From Sporobacter sp963663605 (GTDB taxonomy: Bacteria; Bacillota; Clostridia; Oscillospirales; Oscillospiraceae), in assembly GCA_963663605.2 (NCBI GenBank), contig CAXXVF010000002.1, positions 2,418,001 through 2,482,000 of the forward strand: DNA of 64,000 nucleotides. The letters run 5' to 3'. The translations under genes and the position numbers were made by a program. Positions 1-8,160 of the stretch are shown piece by piece; the first letter of the stretch is position 1; each line of letters opens with the position of its first letter. Under the pieces are notes generated by a model. The model saw nothing but the letters and a program-made list of their open reading frames with translations. It had not been told where the DNA came from and did no database searches.

Positions 1-707
1 ATCTGATGTGTCCGGCCTGTTTCCAGGCGGCATCTGATATGGCAGTAACCGTTATACCGGCGGAGCACTTCGTAATGTGTCACCGCGTCGCGTGCGTTTT
101 TATCTGTTACGGCCTGCCGTTTTCTGTCCTTTGGATGACGGCCGATCGGCGCTTTCACAGTACCGGTATCCTCTTTCAAATTCCCGATGACAACGGCCTC
201 ATAAATGCGAGACAGGCTGTGGTTTTTGAGCTGTGACGACAGTGCTCTGTGCGCCGTATCGTTTTTAGCGGCAATTATCAGTCCGGACGTATCTTTGTCG
301 ATCCTGTGGACGATGCCCGGGCGCTTTTCCCCGCCGATACCTGAAAGGCTGTCTCCGCAGTGTGAGAGCAGCGCGTTCACCAGCGTCCCTTCCGGATGTC
401 CGGGCGCCGGGTGAACCACCATTCCGCGCGGTTTGTTGACAACGATGACATCCGCGTCCTCATAGACAATATCCAGCGGTATCTTCTGCGCCCGCGTTTC
501 CGTCTCTACCGGCTCGGGAATCCGGACATCGTAGGATTCTCCGGTCAATACCCTGTGGTTTTTTGAAACGGGACCGCCGTCATGCGTAACAAATCCGCTT
601 TCTATCAGTCTGGAAACGGCGCTTCGGCTCATTCCGACGAGTCTTTCGGCTAAAAAGACATCCAGCCGGATACCGTCCGCATCCGCCTTAAGTATGATCG
701 GCTCCAC
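1..707 (-). CDS. rluD: RluA/RluD-family 23S rRNA pseudouridine synthase (partial, C-terminus outside window)
   Basis: Converts uridines to pseudouridine in large-subunit rRNA. The reading frame starts with GTG at 707 and runs off the left edge, so the C-terminus is not visible. The first ~60 residues form an S4 RNA-binding domain (GIRLDVFLAERL...SRSAVSRLIESG). The catalytic motif HRIDKDTSGL follows, with its Asp nucleophile, and the frame leaves the window just after RLETGRTHQI. The start is fixed by GGAGG seven bases upstream of the GTG. The gene overlaps the end of lspA by 20 bases, and lspA-rluD is a very common Firmicutes pair, so the two are probably co-translated. Which RluA subfamily (RluD or another) cannot be settled without the missing end. 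Confidence 0.9.
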   Translation of the reverse strand, partial: MEPIILKADADGIRLDVFLAERLVGMSRSAVSRLIESGFVTHDGGPVSKNHRVLTGESYDVRIPEPVETETRAQKIPLDIVYEDADVIVVNKPRGMVVHPAPGHPEGTLVNALLSHCGDSLSGIGGEKRPGIVHRIDKDTSGLIIAAKNDTAHRALSSQLKNHSLSRIYEAVVIGNLKEDTGTVKAPIGRHPKDRKRQAVTDKNARDAVTHYEVLRRYNGYCHIRCRLETGRTHQ

Positions 708-1260
708 TTTCGTCCTCCGCGGCCGAGGCTTCGGTTTCGTCACCGGCAGCGCCGGCCTCCTTCTTTTTGGTTTTTTCGGCGCTTCCTTTCCCCCACGAAA
801 AATCTTTGATGATGTCGTCGCGGCTGAATAGGTAGTAGATACAGAACCCGATCCCGCCTACCGTGATAAATATATCCGCAACATTGAACACCGCAAACCA
901 GCTGATAAACGCAAACTCGAAGAAATCCGCAACATAACCAAAAAAAGCGCGGTCTATCAAGTTCCCCACAGCGCCCCCGAGCACCGATGCCAGTGCGATT
1001 CGGCCGATCGGCTTCATTTTGCTGCCAAAACGAATCAGCAGCACGACCAGGAGGATAACCGCTATAGATGAAATGCTGATAAGCAGCCAGCGCATATCGC
1101 TTAAAAAGCTGAACGCCGCACCGGTATTCTCGACATAAATCATATTAATGACGCCAGGTATCAGCTGCACCGTCTCGCCGGGCGACAGCTGCAGTGATAA
1201 AAAGTATTTGCTAACCTGGTCGAGCAGGACGATCAGCGCCGAAATGATAAAATATATCAA
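688..1260 (-). CDS. lspA: Lipoprotein signal peptidase (signal peptidase II)
   Basis: Membrane aspartyl protease that removes signal peptides from diacylglyceryl-modified prolipoproteins. It has four hydrophobic segments and both conserved catalytic aspartate blocks: GNLIDR around residue 92 and FNVADIFI around residue 115. At 190 residues it is ~30 longer than usual. The excess is a hydrophilic, Lys/Glu/Ala-rich C-terminal tail (from about KGSAEKTKKKE onward) with no recognisable motif. The last 20 bases overlap the GTG start of rluD. Upstream is ileS, separated by about 60 bases. The substrates it would process include the three lipoproteins encoded elsewhere in this window (15.2, 16-17 and 29.7-30.9 kb). 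Confidence 0.95.
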   Translation of the reverse strand: MIYFIISALIVLLDQVSKYFLSLQLSPGETVQLIPGVINMIYVENTGAAFSFLSDMRWLLISISSIAVILLVVLLIRFGSKMKPIGRIALASVLGGAVGNLIDRAFFGYVADFFEFAFISWFAVFNVADIFITVGGIGFCIYYLFSRDDIIKDFSWGKGSAEKTKKKEAGAAGDETEASAAEDESGADHT

Positions 1261-1320
1261 CAGGCTCCTCCTTTAGTATGATAGGGGGCATATTCACGCC
1301 CCCTATACACGTTCACTTGC

Positions 1321-4113
1321 TTATTCTGTTATTGCATCAAGGCATCTCGGGCACAGTTGCGGGTGCTCGCTGTTGTCACCTACATGTTCATCGTGCGTCC
1401 AGCATCGCGCACATTTTGGCTCTACGCTTGCATTGACTTCAATGGCCGCGCCTTTGAATTCCTGAGACATGTAGCCGCTGCCGCTGCCGTTTACAGCGGT
1501 TACTTTGGATACGATAAAGAGCTTCGTAAGATCCTCATCCTTAATCTGGCCGAAGGCTTCCGCGCCTTCTTCATCCAGATAAATCGTCACCTCCGCGTCT
1601 AAGGGCTTGCCGATGGTTTTCTCCGCACGCGCAAGCTCCAGCGCCTTGTTGACATCCGTTCGGAGCGCCAGGATCTTGTCCCATTTCGCTTCCTGTGTTT
1701 CGGTATATTTATACAGCGGATTGACATCCGGCATATCGTTGAAGAGTACGCTCGCGGCATCGTCGTTCTTCCGATGGGGCATGGCCGCCCAGATCTCCTC
1801 GGCCGTAAACGCAAGGATCGGCGCGAGCAGGCGGACAAGGCTGTCCAGGATTATATAGATAGCCGTTTGGGCGCTTTTGCGCGAATGGCTGTTCGTCCCG
1901 TCGCAGTAAAGACGGTCTTTTATGACATCCAGATAGAAGTTAGACATCTCGACCGTGCAAAAATTGTGAATGCCGTGATAAATGATATGGTATTCATATT
2001 GGTCATATGCCGCACGCACGCGCTCAATGAGCTTACCCAGCCGTATAACCGCCCATTTATCAAGCTCGGGCATATCCTCAAACAACACGGGTGCATCCGG
2101 GTCAAAGCCATTAAGGTTACCCAGGATATACCGCGCCGTATTTCTGATCTTCAGATAAATATCGGACAGCTGCTTGAGTATTTCCTTCGATATGCGCACG
2201 TCGGCCCTGTAATCGGACGAGGACACCCAGAGTCTCAGGATATCCGCGCCGTAGTCTTTTATGACCGATTCCGGCGCCACGGTGTTTCCAAGCGACTTAT
2301 GCATCGCCTTACCCTCACCGTCCACCGTCCAGCCGTGCGTGATGATCTGCCTGTAAGGCGCCTGGCCTTTCGTTGCAATGCTGGTGAGCATCGACGACTG
2401 GAACCAGCCTCTGTACTGATCTCCGCCCTCCAGATAGATGTCTGCAGGCGAACGCAGTACGGCAAAAACATCCAGTACGGCCGCGTGGGTCGAACCGGAA
2501 TCAAACCACCCGTCGAGCGTATCGGTCTCTTTTATAAAATGCGTACCGCCGCAGTGCGGGCAGGCAAAGCCTTCCGGCAGGAGCTTGGCGGCCTCCGTCT
2601 CGAACCAGGCGTTGGACCCCTTGTCAAGGAAGACATCGGAGACGGTTTCTATGCTTTCCGGCGTACAGACCGGTTTATGGCAGTCTTCACAGTAGAAGAC
2701 GGGAATCGGCAGACCCCAGTGGCGCTGGCGTGAGATACACCAGTCGCTGCGCTCGCGGATCATGGCGATCATACGCTCCTTGCCCCATTCCGGATTCCAC
2801 TTTATATCATCACAGGCTTCAATTGCCGTATCCTTAATGGCGTCGACAGAGGCAAACCACTGCTCGGTCGCCCGGTAGATGATCGGTTTCTTGCACCGCC
2901 AGCAATGCGGATACGAGTGAACGATCTTCTCATGTGCCAAAAGCGCCCCGCTCTTTTTCAAATCTTCAAAGATAGCATCGTTGGCCTTTGAATAATGAAG
3001 TCCCTGATACTGGAGAGCCTCTTCCGTCATGATCCCGCGCGCGTCAACAGGCGCCACAAACGGGATCTGCGGGTATTTTTTGCAGATGTTGAAGTCGTCA
3101 ATACCAAAACCGGGGGCTGTGTGCACGCAGCCGCTTCCCGCGTCGATTGTGACATGGTCTCCGACGATGATGAGCGACTCCCGGTCATAAAACGGATGCT
3201 GGGCAATCATCAGCTCAAACGCTCTGCCCGGCAGTTTTTTGAGTATTTCATAATCCTCAATACCCGCTTTTTTCATTACAGTCTCGCACAGCTCGGCAGC
3301 AACGATATAGCATTCGCCCTGCGCTTTTACGATCACATATTCGAAATCGGGCCCAAGGCTGATGGCCAGATTGCCAGGCAGCGTCCATGTCGTCGTCGTC
3401 CAGATAATAAAGTACGTATTCTCCGGCGCGCAGACGCCGTCTAAGACACCCTTATCGTCCTTCACCCGGAATTTGACAAAAATAGCCTCGCACGGATCGT
3501 CCGCGTACTCTATTTCCGCTTCGGCGAGCGCCGTTTCGTCGGAAGGGCACCAGTATACGGGCTTGAGGCCCTTGTAGATATATCCTTTTTCATACATTTT
3601 CCCAAAGACGCGGACTTCTTTTGCCTCAAACGCCGGGTCCATGGTCCGATACGGATTGTCCCAGTCTCCAATGACGCCGAGCCGTTTGAACTCGTCTCTC
3701 TGCCGGTTAACAAAATCCTCGGCAAACGCATGACACGCATCACGGAATTCTGTTACGGACATCTTTTTCCTGTCAAGCTTGTTTTTTTTGATGATCGCGC
3801 TTTCGATCGGCATGCCATGATTGTCCCAGCCGGGCACATACGGAGACTTGAATCCCGTCATGTTCTTATGGCGGACGATGAAATCCTTCAGTATTTTATT
3901 CATGGCCGTACCGATATGGATATCTCCGTTTGAAAACGGGGGGCCGTCATGAAGAATAAACAACGGTTTATCGCTGTTTTTCTTCATCAGTTCTCCGTAG
4001 ATATCTTTTTCATAAAACGACGCAAGCATTTCCGGTTCCCGCTTCGGGAGTCCGGCGCGCATGGGAAATTCGGTTTTCGGCAGGTTTATTGTCGCGTTGT
4101 AATCGGTTGGCAT
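1321..4113 (-). CDS. ileS: Isoleucine-tRNA ligase
   Basis: Class I aminoacyl-tRNA synthetase charging tRNA-Ile, 930 residues. The HIGH motif appears as HIGT at residues 66-69. The KMSKS loop is a variant, GKAMHKSLGN, which keeps the second Lys-Ser. A C-terminal zinc site is visible as CARCW...CPRC. The large CP1 editing domain lies between them. I take the ATG at 4113 rather than the in-frame ATG at 4140, because AGAGGAG sits seven bases before it. No T-box (AGGGTGG-type motif) was found in the ~200-base leader, which is notable for a Firmicutes synthetase. The gene lies between divIVA and lspA, the standard ylm/ileS/lsp order. Confidence 0.96.
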   Translation of the reverse strand: MPTDYNATINLPKTEFPMRAGLPKREPEMLASFYEKDIYGELMKKNSDKPLFILHDGPPFSNGDIHIGTAMNKILKDFIVRHKNMTGFKSPYVPGWDNHGMPIESAIIKKNKLDRKKMSVTEFRDACHAFAEDFVNRQRDEFKRLGVIGDWDNPYRTMDPAFEAKEVRVFGKMYEKGYIYKGLKPVYWCPSDETALAEAEIEYADDPCEAIFVKFRVKDDKGVLDGVCAPENTYFIIWTTTTWTLPGNLAISLGPDFEYVIVKAQGECYIVAAELCETVMKKAGIEDYEILKKLPGRAFELMIAQHPFYDRESLIIVGDHVTIDAGSGCVHTAPGFGIDDFNICKKYPQIPFVAPVDARGIMTEEALQYQGLHYSKANDAIFEDLKKSGALLAHEKIVHSYPHCWRCKKPIIYRATEQWFASVDAIKDTAIEACDDIKWNPEWGKERMIAMIRERSDWCISRQRHWGLPIPVFYCEDCHKPVCTPESIETVSDVFLDKGSNAWFETEAAKLLPEGFACPHCGGTHFIKETDTLDGWFDSGSTHAAVLDVFAVLRSPADIYLEGGDQYRGWFQSSMLTSIATKGQAPYRQIITHGWTVDGEGKAMHKSLGNTVAPESVIKDYGADILRLWVSSSDYRADVRISKEILKQLSDIYLKIRNTARYILGNLNGFDPDAPVLFEDMPELDKWAVIRLGKLIERVRAAYDQYEYHIIYHGIHNFCTVEMSNFYLDVIKDRLYCDGTNSHSRKSAQTAIYIILDSLVRLLAPILAFTAEEIWAAMPHRKNDDAASVLFNDMPDVNPLYKYTETQEAKWDKILALRTDVNKALELARAEKTIGKPLDAEVTIYLDEEGAEAFGQIKDEDLTKLFIVSKVTAVNGSGSGYMSQEFKGAAIEVNASVEPKCARCWTHDEHVGDNSEHPQLCPRCLDAITE

Positions 4114-4262
4114 GACGATAACTCCTCTGTCTGTATACATTCTTTATGTCTATACTGCCTGCTTTATTTTTAAATACGCATAGCTTATATGCAGGGCATG
4201 ATGCCGGCGGGCACATGCGGAATACTTTTAATATGCTTAAAGCAGGCGTGTGATATTTAAAA

Positions 4263-4285
4263 TTCCCCGCGTATGAGGCGGGGAA
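4263..4285 (-). terminator. Hairpin after divIVA
   Basis: TTCCCCGC pairs with GCGGGGAA around a seven-base loop, and on the minus strand TTTTAAAT follows. This fits a modest intrinsic terminator between divIVA and ileS. The T-run is short, so partial read-through into ileS is likely. Confidence 0.5.
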
Positions 4286-4340
4286 ACGGGCCGCTTTTTC
4301 AAGGTCGACCCGTCTTCTGCGTTATATTGCGGGATACACT

Positions 4341-5084
4341 TTATTCACCGGTATAGTTCGTTCCGAACTTAAGGTTGTTAAAATCAAACTTAGGCCTCGG
4401 CGACGACGGCTCGTCTTCTTCGGTCTCTTCCTCAGGCTCCGCCATATCCTCTTTTTCCATATCTTCGGCTTTGAAGAGTTTTGAGAACGGATCGGCCTCC
4501 GGATCGGTGATGTTGAAAATCTCGCTGTCGATCTCTGGGGCTGTTTCGGCTGTCTCTTCCTCGGGCATTTCTTCGGGCTCTTCATCATAGATCGGTTCGG
4601 GCGCACTTTCCGTCAGCGGCACGACTACATCGTTGCTGACCTCTTCAAGTTTTGACAGGAACTGTGAGTGCTGGCGAAGGATTTCCTGTGAAGCCTTGAT
4701 ATATTTGCTTGTCTCAGACTTTATTGCCTTCAGTCGTTCTTCTTCGTCGGCAAACTTGTTTTTCATCTCAGCCTGCCGGCCTCTGACGTCATTATCGGCC
4801 TGCTTGAGCATCTCTTCGCTTTTTTTCTTCGCCTCAGCCGTAATCTCGTCGCTCATCCTCTGCGCGGTCAGAAGCGCCATACGCATTGCGTCGTCCGTCG
4901 TCCGGTATTCCTCGACTTTCTCAACAAGCACTTTGATCTTGCTTTTCAGTATAGCGTTTTCTTTATAGAGCGCTGAATAGTCTGCTGTCAACGTTTCTAG
5001 AAAATCATCAACGGCTGACATGTCATATCCGCCAAAGACAGCTTTGACAAATTCTTTTCCGGAGATCTCCTGTGGTGTAAGCAT
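4341..5084 (-). CDS. divIVA: DivIVA-domain cell-division protein
   Basis: Coiled-coil protein that recognises negatively curved membrane at poles and septa. The N-terminus (MLTPQEISGKEF.....GYDMSAVDDFLE) is the canonical DivIVA membrane-binding motif, followed by a long heptad-rich coiled coil to about residue 145. The remaining ~100 residues are acidic and Glu/Pro-rich without recognisable structure, a variable tail typical of the family. It lies downstream of sepF in the same orientation, about 140 bases away, so it belongs to the division cluster sepF-divIVA. A hairpin terminator follows before ileS. Confidence 0.93.
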   Translation of the reverse strand: MLTPQEISGKEFVKAVFGGYDMSAVDDFLETLTADYSALYKENAILKSKIKVLVEKVEEYRTTDDAMRMALLTAQRMSDEITAEAKKKSEEMLKQADNDVRGRQAEMKNKFADEEERLKAIKSETSKYIKASQEILRQHSQFLSKLEEVSNDVVVPLTESAPEPIYDEEPEEMPEEETAETAPEIDSEIFNITDPEADPFSKLFKAEDMEKEDMAEPEEETEEDEPSSPRPKFDFNNLKFGTNYTGE

Positions 5085-5225
5085 TATCCTTCAATCCTTT
5101 CCCATAAACAATCCTGGCGTCAGGCCAAGTCCCGGCAAATAAAACATCTTTGCACTTCTATCTGTTTAAAATCTATATCTTTAAGAAGACTGTATTCATA
5201 AAGCCTTGTATCCTGTTTCGTCGAA

Positions 5226-5693
5226 TCAGAAATACAGTCCGTTGTTTTCAAGCTCGTCGATCAGATCCCCCAACAGGTCGACATTATATGGGGTAATGAT
5301 ATACGTACTCACCGCGACCTTCTTGATTTTCCCTTCCTGTGCATACGCCACACCGCTTAGAAAATCAATCAGCCGACGCGCGATATCCTTATTCGTCTGC
5401 TCAAGGTTTAACACAACCGTCCGTTTTTCCCTTAAATGATCGGCGACCTCGGCTGCGTTTTCAAACCGTTCGGGCTTGACCAGAACGACCTGAAGCTGCG
5501 CCGTTGCATGGATGTTGACAACCTTGTTGCTGTCGCGGCGCTCTTCGAAACCTCCGTAGGAACTTCTGGCCTGAGCGGGCGTCCTCGGGGCGACAGGGAT
5601 CTCATCAATAGCTTTTGGTTTGAAATCATCAAACTCTTCGTCGTCATCGTCATAGGGCCGTGTCAGCTTTTTCAGTTCACTAAAAAATCCCAT
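5226..5693 (-). CDS. sepF: SepF cell-division protein
   Basis: Membrane-associated protein that anchors and bundles FtsZ filaments in Gram-positive bacteria. The N-terminal amphipathic helix (MGFFSELKKL) is the expected membrane-binding element. An acidic linker follows, then the SepF (DUF552) core from about residue 58 to the end, including the conserved VVLNL segment and the GVAYAQEG stretch (here followed by KIKKV). At 155 residues it has normal length. It lies directly downstream of yggS and upstream of divIVA, the usual Firmicutes arrangement. Confidence 0.95.
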   Translation of the reverse strand: MGFFSELKKLTRPYDDDDEEFDDFKPKAIDEIPVAPRTPAQARSSYGGFEERRDSNKVVNIHATAQLQVVLVKPERFENAAEVADHLREKRTVVLNLEQTNKDIARRLIDFLSGVAYAQEGKIKKVAVSTYIITPYNVDLLGDLIDELENNGLYF

Positions 5694-5727
5694 AGCAAGT
5701 CCTCCTGTCTGTTAACTAACGGTATAG

Positions 5728-6423
5728 TCATCCGTAGTTCCGGCTGCCGAATATGGCGGTTCCTACCCGAATCATATTCGCTCCGGCGGCAATGGCCTCG
5801 GTGTAACTGTCACTCATGCCCATTGACAAAAAATTCATAGAAATATTATCGTATTTTTTTGCTCTTATGTCAACAAAAAGCTTAAACATTTCGTCGAAAT
5901 AGTTACGCGTTTTATTTACATGCGCGTCAAACGGCGGAATCGTCATGAGGCCCCGCACATGTATTCCTGCGCTGCTGTCGGCTTTTTCCAGCATGTGTTC
6001 CAGATTTTCCGGCAATACGCCGGATTTGTTCGTTTCCCTGCCAATGTTCACTTCAATTAGTATATCCTGTTTGATGCCGGATAAAATCGCCCTTTTGCCG
6101 ATCTGCTCGATCAGGTTGACGGAATCTACCGATTCAATCAGCTGGCACAACCCGACAACGTGTTTCACTTTATTGGATTGCAGGTGTCCGATGAAGTGCA
6201 GCGGCGCGCCCTTATATGCGCCCTCCGCATTTTTTTGGAGCATTTCCTGAACCTTGTTTTCCCCGACGGCGTCAACACCGGCGCAGATGGCTTCCTCTAC
6301 ACGCGCGGTCGGATTCATCTTGGAGGCGGCAACTAGGACGATTTCTTTCGGGTTGCGGTCCACTTTTTGTGCGGCTTTTTCAATGTTCTCCCTTATTTTT
6401 TTTACATTTTCCGCAATCGTCAT
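5728..6423 (-). CDS. YggS-type PLP homeostasis protein (PLPBP)
   Basis: Fold-type III, single-domain PLP-binding protein involved in vitamin B6 homeostasis, with no established catalytic activity. The PLP lysine is in VAASKMNP near residue 35. The C-terminal phosphate-binding segment SMGMSDSYTEAI...IRVGTAIFG is intact. At 231 residues the length is normal. Its ATG overlaps the stop codon of the upstream HlyD-like gene by four bases (ATGA), indicating translational coupling. It forms one transcription unit with sepF. Confidence 0.93.
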   Translation of the reverse strand: MTIAENVKKIRENIEKAAQKVDRNPKEIVLVAASKMNPTARVEEAICAGVDAVGENKVQEMLQKNAEGAYKGAPLHFIGHLQSNKVKHVVGLCQLIESVDSVNLIEQIGKRAILSGIKQDILIEVNIGRETNKSGVLPENLEHMLEKADSSAGIHVRGLMTIPPFDAHVNKTRNYFDEMFKLFVDIRAKKYDNISMNFLSMGMSDSYTEAIAAGANMIRVGTAIFGSRNYG

Positions 6424-7607
6424 GTCTCAACCACCTTCCCGTCATAGATATTCTCGCCCTCGACGATGATTTCCGAACCCTCGCGCAAAACGGTGCCGTT
6501 TTCAGCTCCGTCCCGGACGACGTAACCGTCCGAGGCTTCACATAAAATCTCTACAGCTACTTTTTCAGCCTGCAGTCCTGTTAAAAGAAATATATATGGT
6601 CCGTCGCTGTCATCGAAATAGACGGCCTCCCCAGGTACAAAAAGCCCCGAATAAGAAGCAAACCTGACTTCGGCCGTCAGCATACGAAGCGTCGCCGTGT
6701 CGGACATGCCGCGTCTTGCGGAAAAAACGACGACGCATTGACCGTCTGTTTCTTCTCCGATGCTTTCGATCGTCATCTCAAGCTCTTTGAAATAAGTTTT
6801 AGTAAATTGAAGCGTCGCCGTTTCCCGGCCTTCCAGTTCCTGCGCGTCGGAACTGTCCATGACCGCAGCGTAATACCACGTTATGCCGGTAATCAGTTTG
6901 CCGAGCGCGTCAGCGGCTTCATTGTGTCCCGAATTAAACATTGCCCGAAGAGAAGACGGCGTAAGCTCGCCGAGAGCATCGGACGAGAGGTTTTCATATC
7001 CGTCGACAGCGGAAGTGAATATGCCGCTTACCGGTGCGAAAACGGTCCGGGTGTTCGTATTTTGAGCCAGGAGATTGCTAAGCCTTATCTCCAGACTTTC
7101 CAGTTCGTCTTCGGTAAGCTTGCCGGTACTGTTCGTAAAAACAATGTTCCTGACGCTGTAGGTGAGATCCGCCAGTTCGTCGAACTCTTTATGCTGTATT
7201 GCCTCCGACAGCGCCAGAACACAGTCTTCCGTTTCCGTCGCCGACAGCGATGACGAGGCGGACTGTGCCGCCCGGGCTTCATTGATCTGTATTTGCAGCG
7301 TACAGATTTCGCTTGCCAGCTCCAGCGCCGTTTCGCCTTCATAGTAAACGGCAACGGCTTGTCCTGAGCCGAGCTTCTCCCCCTCATCGGCCATCAGCGT
7401 AACGATCCCGTTTTCGCCGCCGAGCACAACTTCATTCCGTACTATGTATCCCTCGGTCACGCCGCTTTCATCGATCGTATACCGGACGGCGGGCACCGTT
7501 TTAAGCGTATCGTTTGCCGAATGGTAGATATAGAGCCCTATATAGGCCGCGACCGCGACAAACAGTATGACCGACATCAGCTTCATTACAAAATCGCTGC
7601 GCAACAT
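6420..7607 (-). CDS. HlyD-like membrane-anchored protein of the sepF cluster
   Basis: A 395-residue protein with one N-terminal transmembrane helix (about residues 9-28) and an extracytoplasmic remainder. The region from about residue 45 resembles a biotinyl/lipoyl-like barrel as in HlyD/MFP adaptors (GYIVRNEVVL..., DEGEKLGSGQAVAVYY), with helical segments around residues 95-180 and a C-terminal beta-rich part. Proteins of this type occur next to sepF in many Clostridia, but their role is not established. No export partner is encoded nearby, so a structural role at the septum is as plausible as transport. The stop overlaps the yggS start. Confidence 0.75.
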   Translation of the reverse strand: MLRSDFVMKLMSVILFVAVAAYIGLYIYHSANDTLKTVPAVRYTIDESGVTEGYIVRNEVVLGGENGIVTLMADEGEKLGSGQAVAVYYEGETALELASEICTLQIQINEARAAQSASSSLSATETEDCVLALSEAIQHKEFDELADLTYSVRNIVFTNSTGKLTEDELESLEIRLSNLLAQNTNTRTVFAPVSGIFTSAVDGYENLSSDALGELTPSSLRAMFNSGHNEAADALGKLITGITWYYAAVMDSSDAQELEGRETATLQFTKTYFKELEMTIESIGEETDGQCVVVFSARRGMSDTATLRMLTAEVRFASYSGLFVPGEAVYFDDSDGPYIFLLTGLQAEKVAVEILCEASDGYVVRDGAENGTVLREGSEIIVEGENIYDGKVVET

Positions 7608-7679
7608 CTAATCCTACATCCCTTCAACGCGCCGGTTGTCTGTTTACTCAGGCGGAAAAGCATCGTGTTTCAGCCGATA

Positions 7680-7913
7680 TCAGCTTTCCCCTCCCGTCAT
7701 CAGGCTGATGTTCCGGGACGGTATGATTGTCGAAATCGCATGCTTATAAATCATCTGCTGCTTCCCCTCAGAATCCAACACAACCGTGAAACTGTCAAAT
7801 CCGGTCACAATGCCCCGCAGCTGGAAGCCGTTTACGAGAAAAATTGTTACCTGCTGTTTGTTTGTCCTTGCCTGATTGAGAAAAATATCCTGTAAATTCT
7901 GTATCTTTGCCAT
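7680..7913 (-). CDS. hfq: RNA chaperone Hfq
   Basis: Hexameric Sm-like RNA-binding protein of 77 residues. Sm1 (NLQDIFLNQARTNKQQVTIFL, GFQLRGIVTGFDSFTVVL) and Sm2 (QQMIYKHAISTI) are both present. The Gln of the first helix and the YKHA motif that contact U-rich RNA are intact. I choose ATG 7913, which encodes MAKIQN. Translation from the upstream in-frame ATG would add 15 unrelated residues, and AAAGGA lies just before 7913. It sits downstream of mutL, but miaA, which usually separates the two, is absent. Confidence 0.96.
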   Translation of the reverse strand: MAKIQNLQDIFLNQARTNKQQVTIFLVNGFQLRGIVTGFDSFTVVLDSEGKQQMIYKHAISTIIPSRNISLMTGGES

Positions 7914-7936
7914 TGTGTGCCGTCCTTTCTTTCTGT

Positions 7937-7969
7937 GACGGCGTTTATATGGTAACATATTTCGCCGTC
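7937..7969 (-). promoter_or_regulatory. Hairpin in the hfq leader
   Basis: GACGGCG and CGCCGTC form outer arms at 7937-7943 and 7963-7969. An inner ATATG/CATAT stem closes a four-base loop. The structure starts 24 bases upstream of the hfq start. It lacks a T-run, so it is not an obvious terminator. A leader regulatory or RNA-stability element is possible. Confidence 0.4.
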
Positions 7970-8160
7970 TCTTTCAATTTTGTCGTTAGACGGCTTAATT
8001 GTATCCAATATATACCAAATACTCTGTCGAAATTCGGAGCCCGTTGGCAAAATCCGGCTCCCGCTCCTCCTTTATGCAGCATATTTCTACTGTGGCGCCA
8101 TCAGTAACGCGTGCTGCTTGGCTGACTTTTTTAAAGATCTACGCAGCGCCTCAGCATTAT

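Noticed and set aside
1774..2733. 319-codon open frame opposite ileS
   Set aside because: Antisense shadow of a conserved synthetase; Arg-rich composition and no start signal.
4114..4340. T-box riboswitch upstream of ileS
   Set aside because: Expected in Firmicutes, but no AGGGTGG-type T-box or specifier loop pattern is readable; only one hairpin is present.
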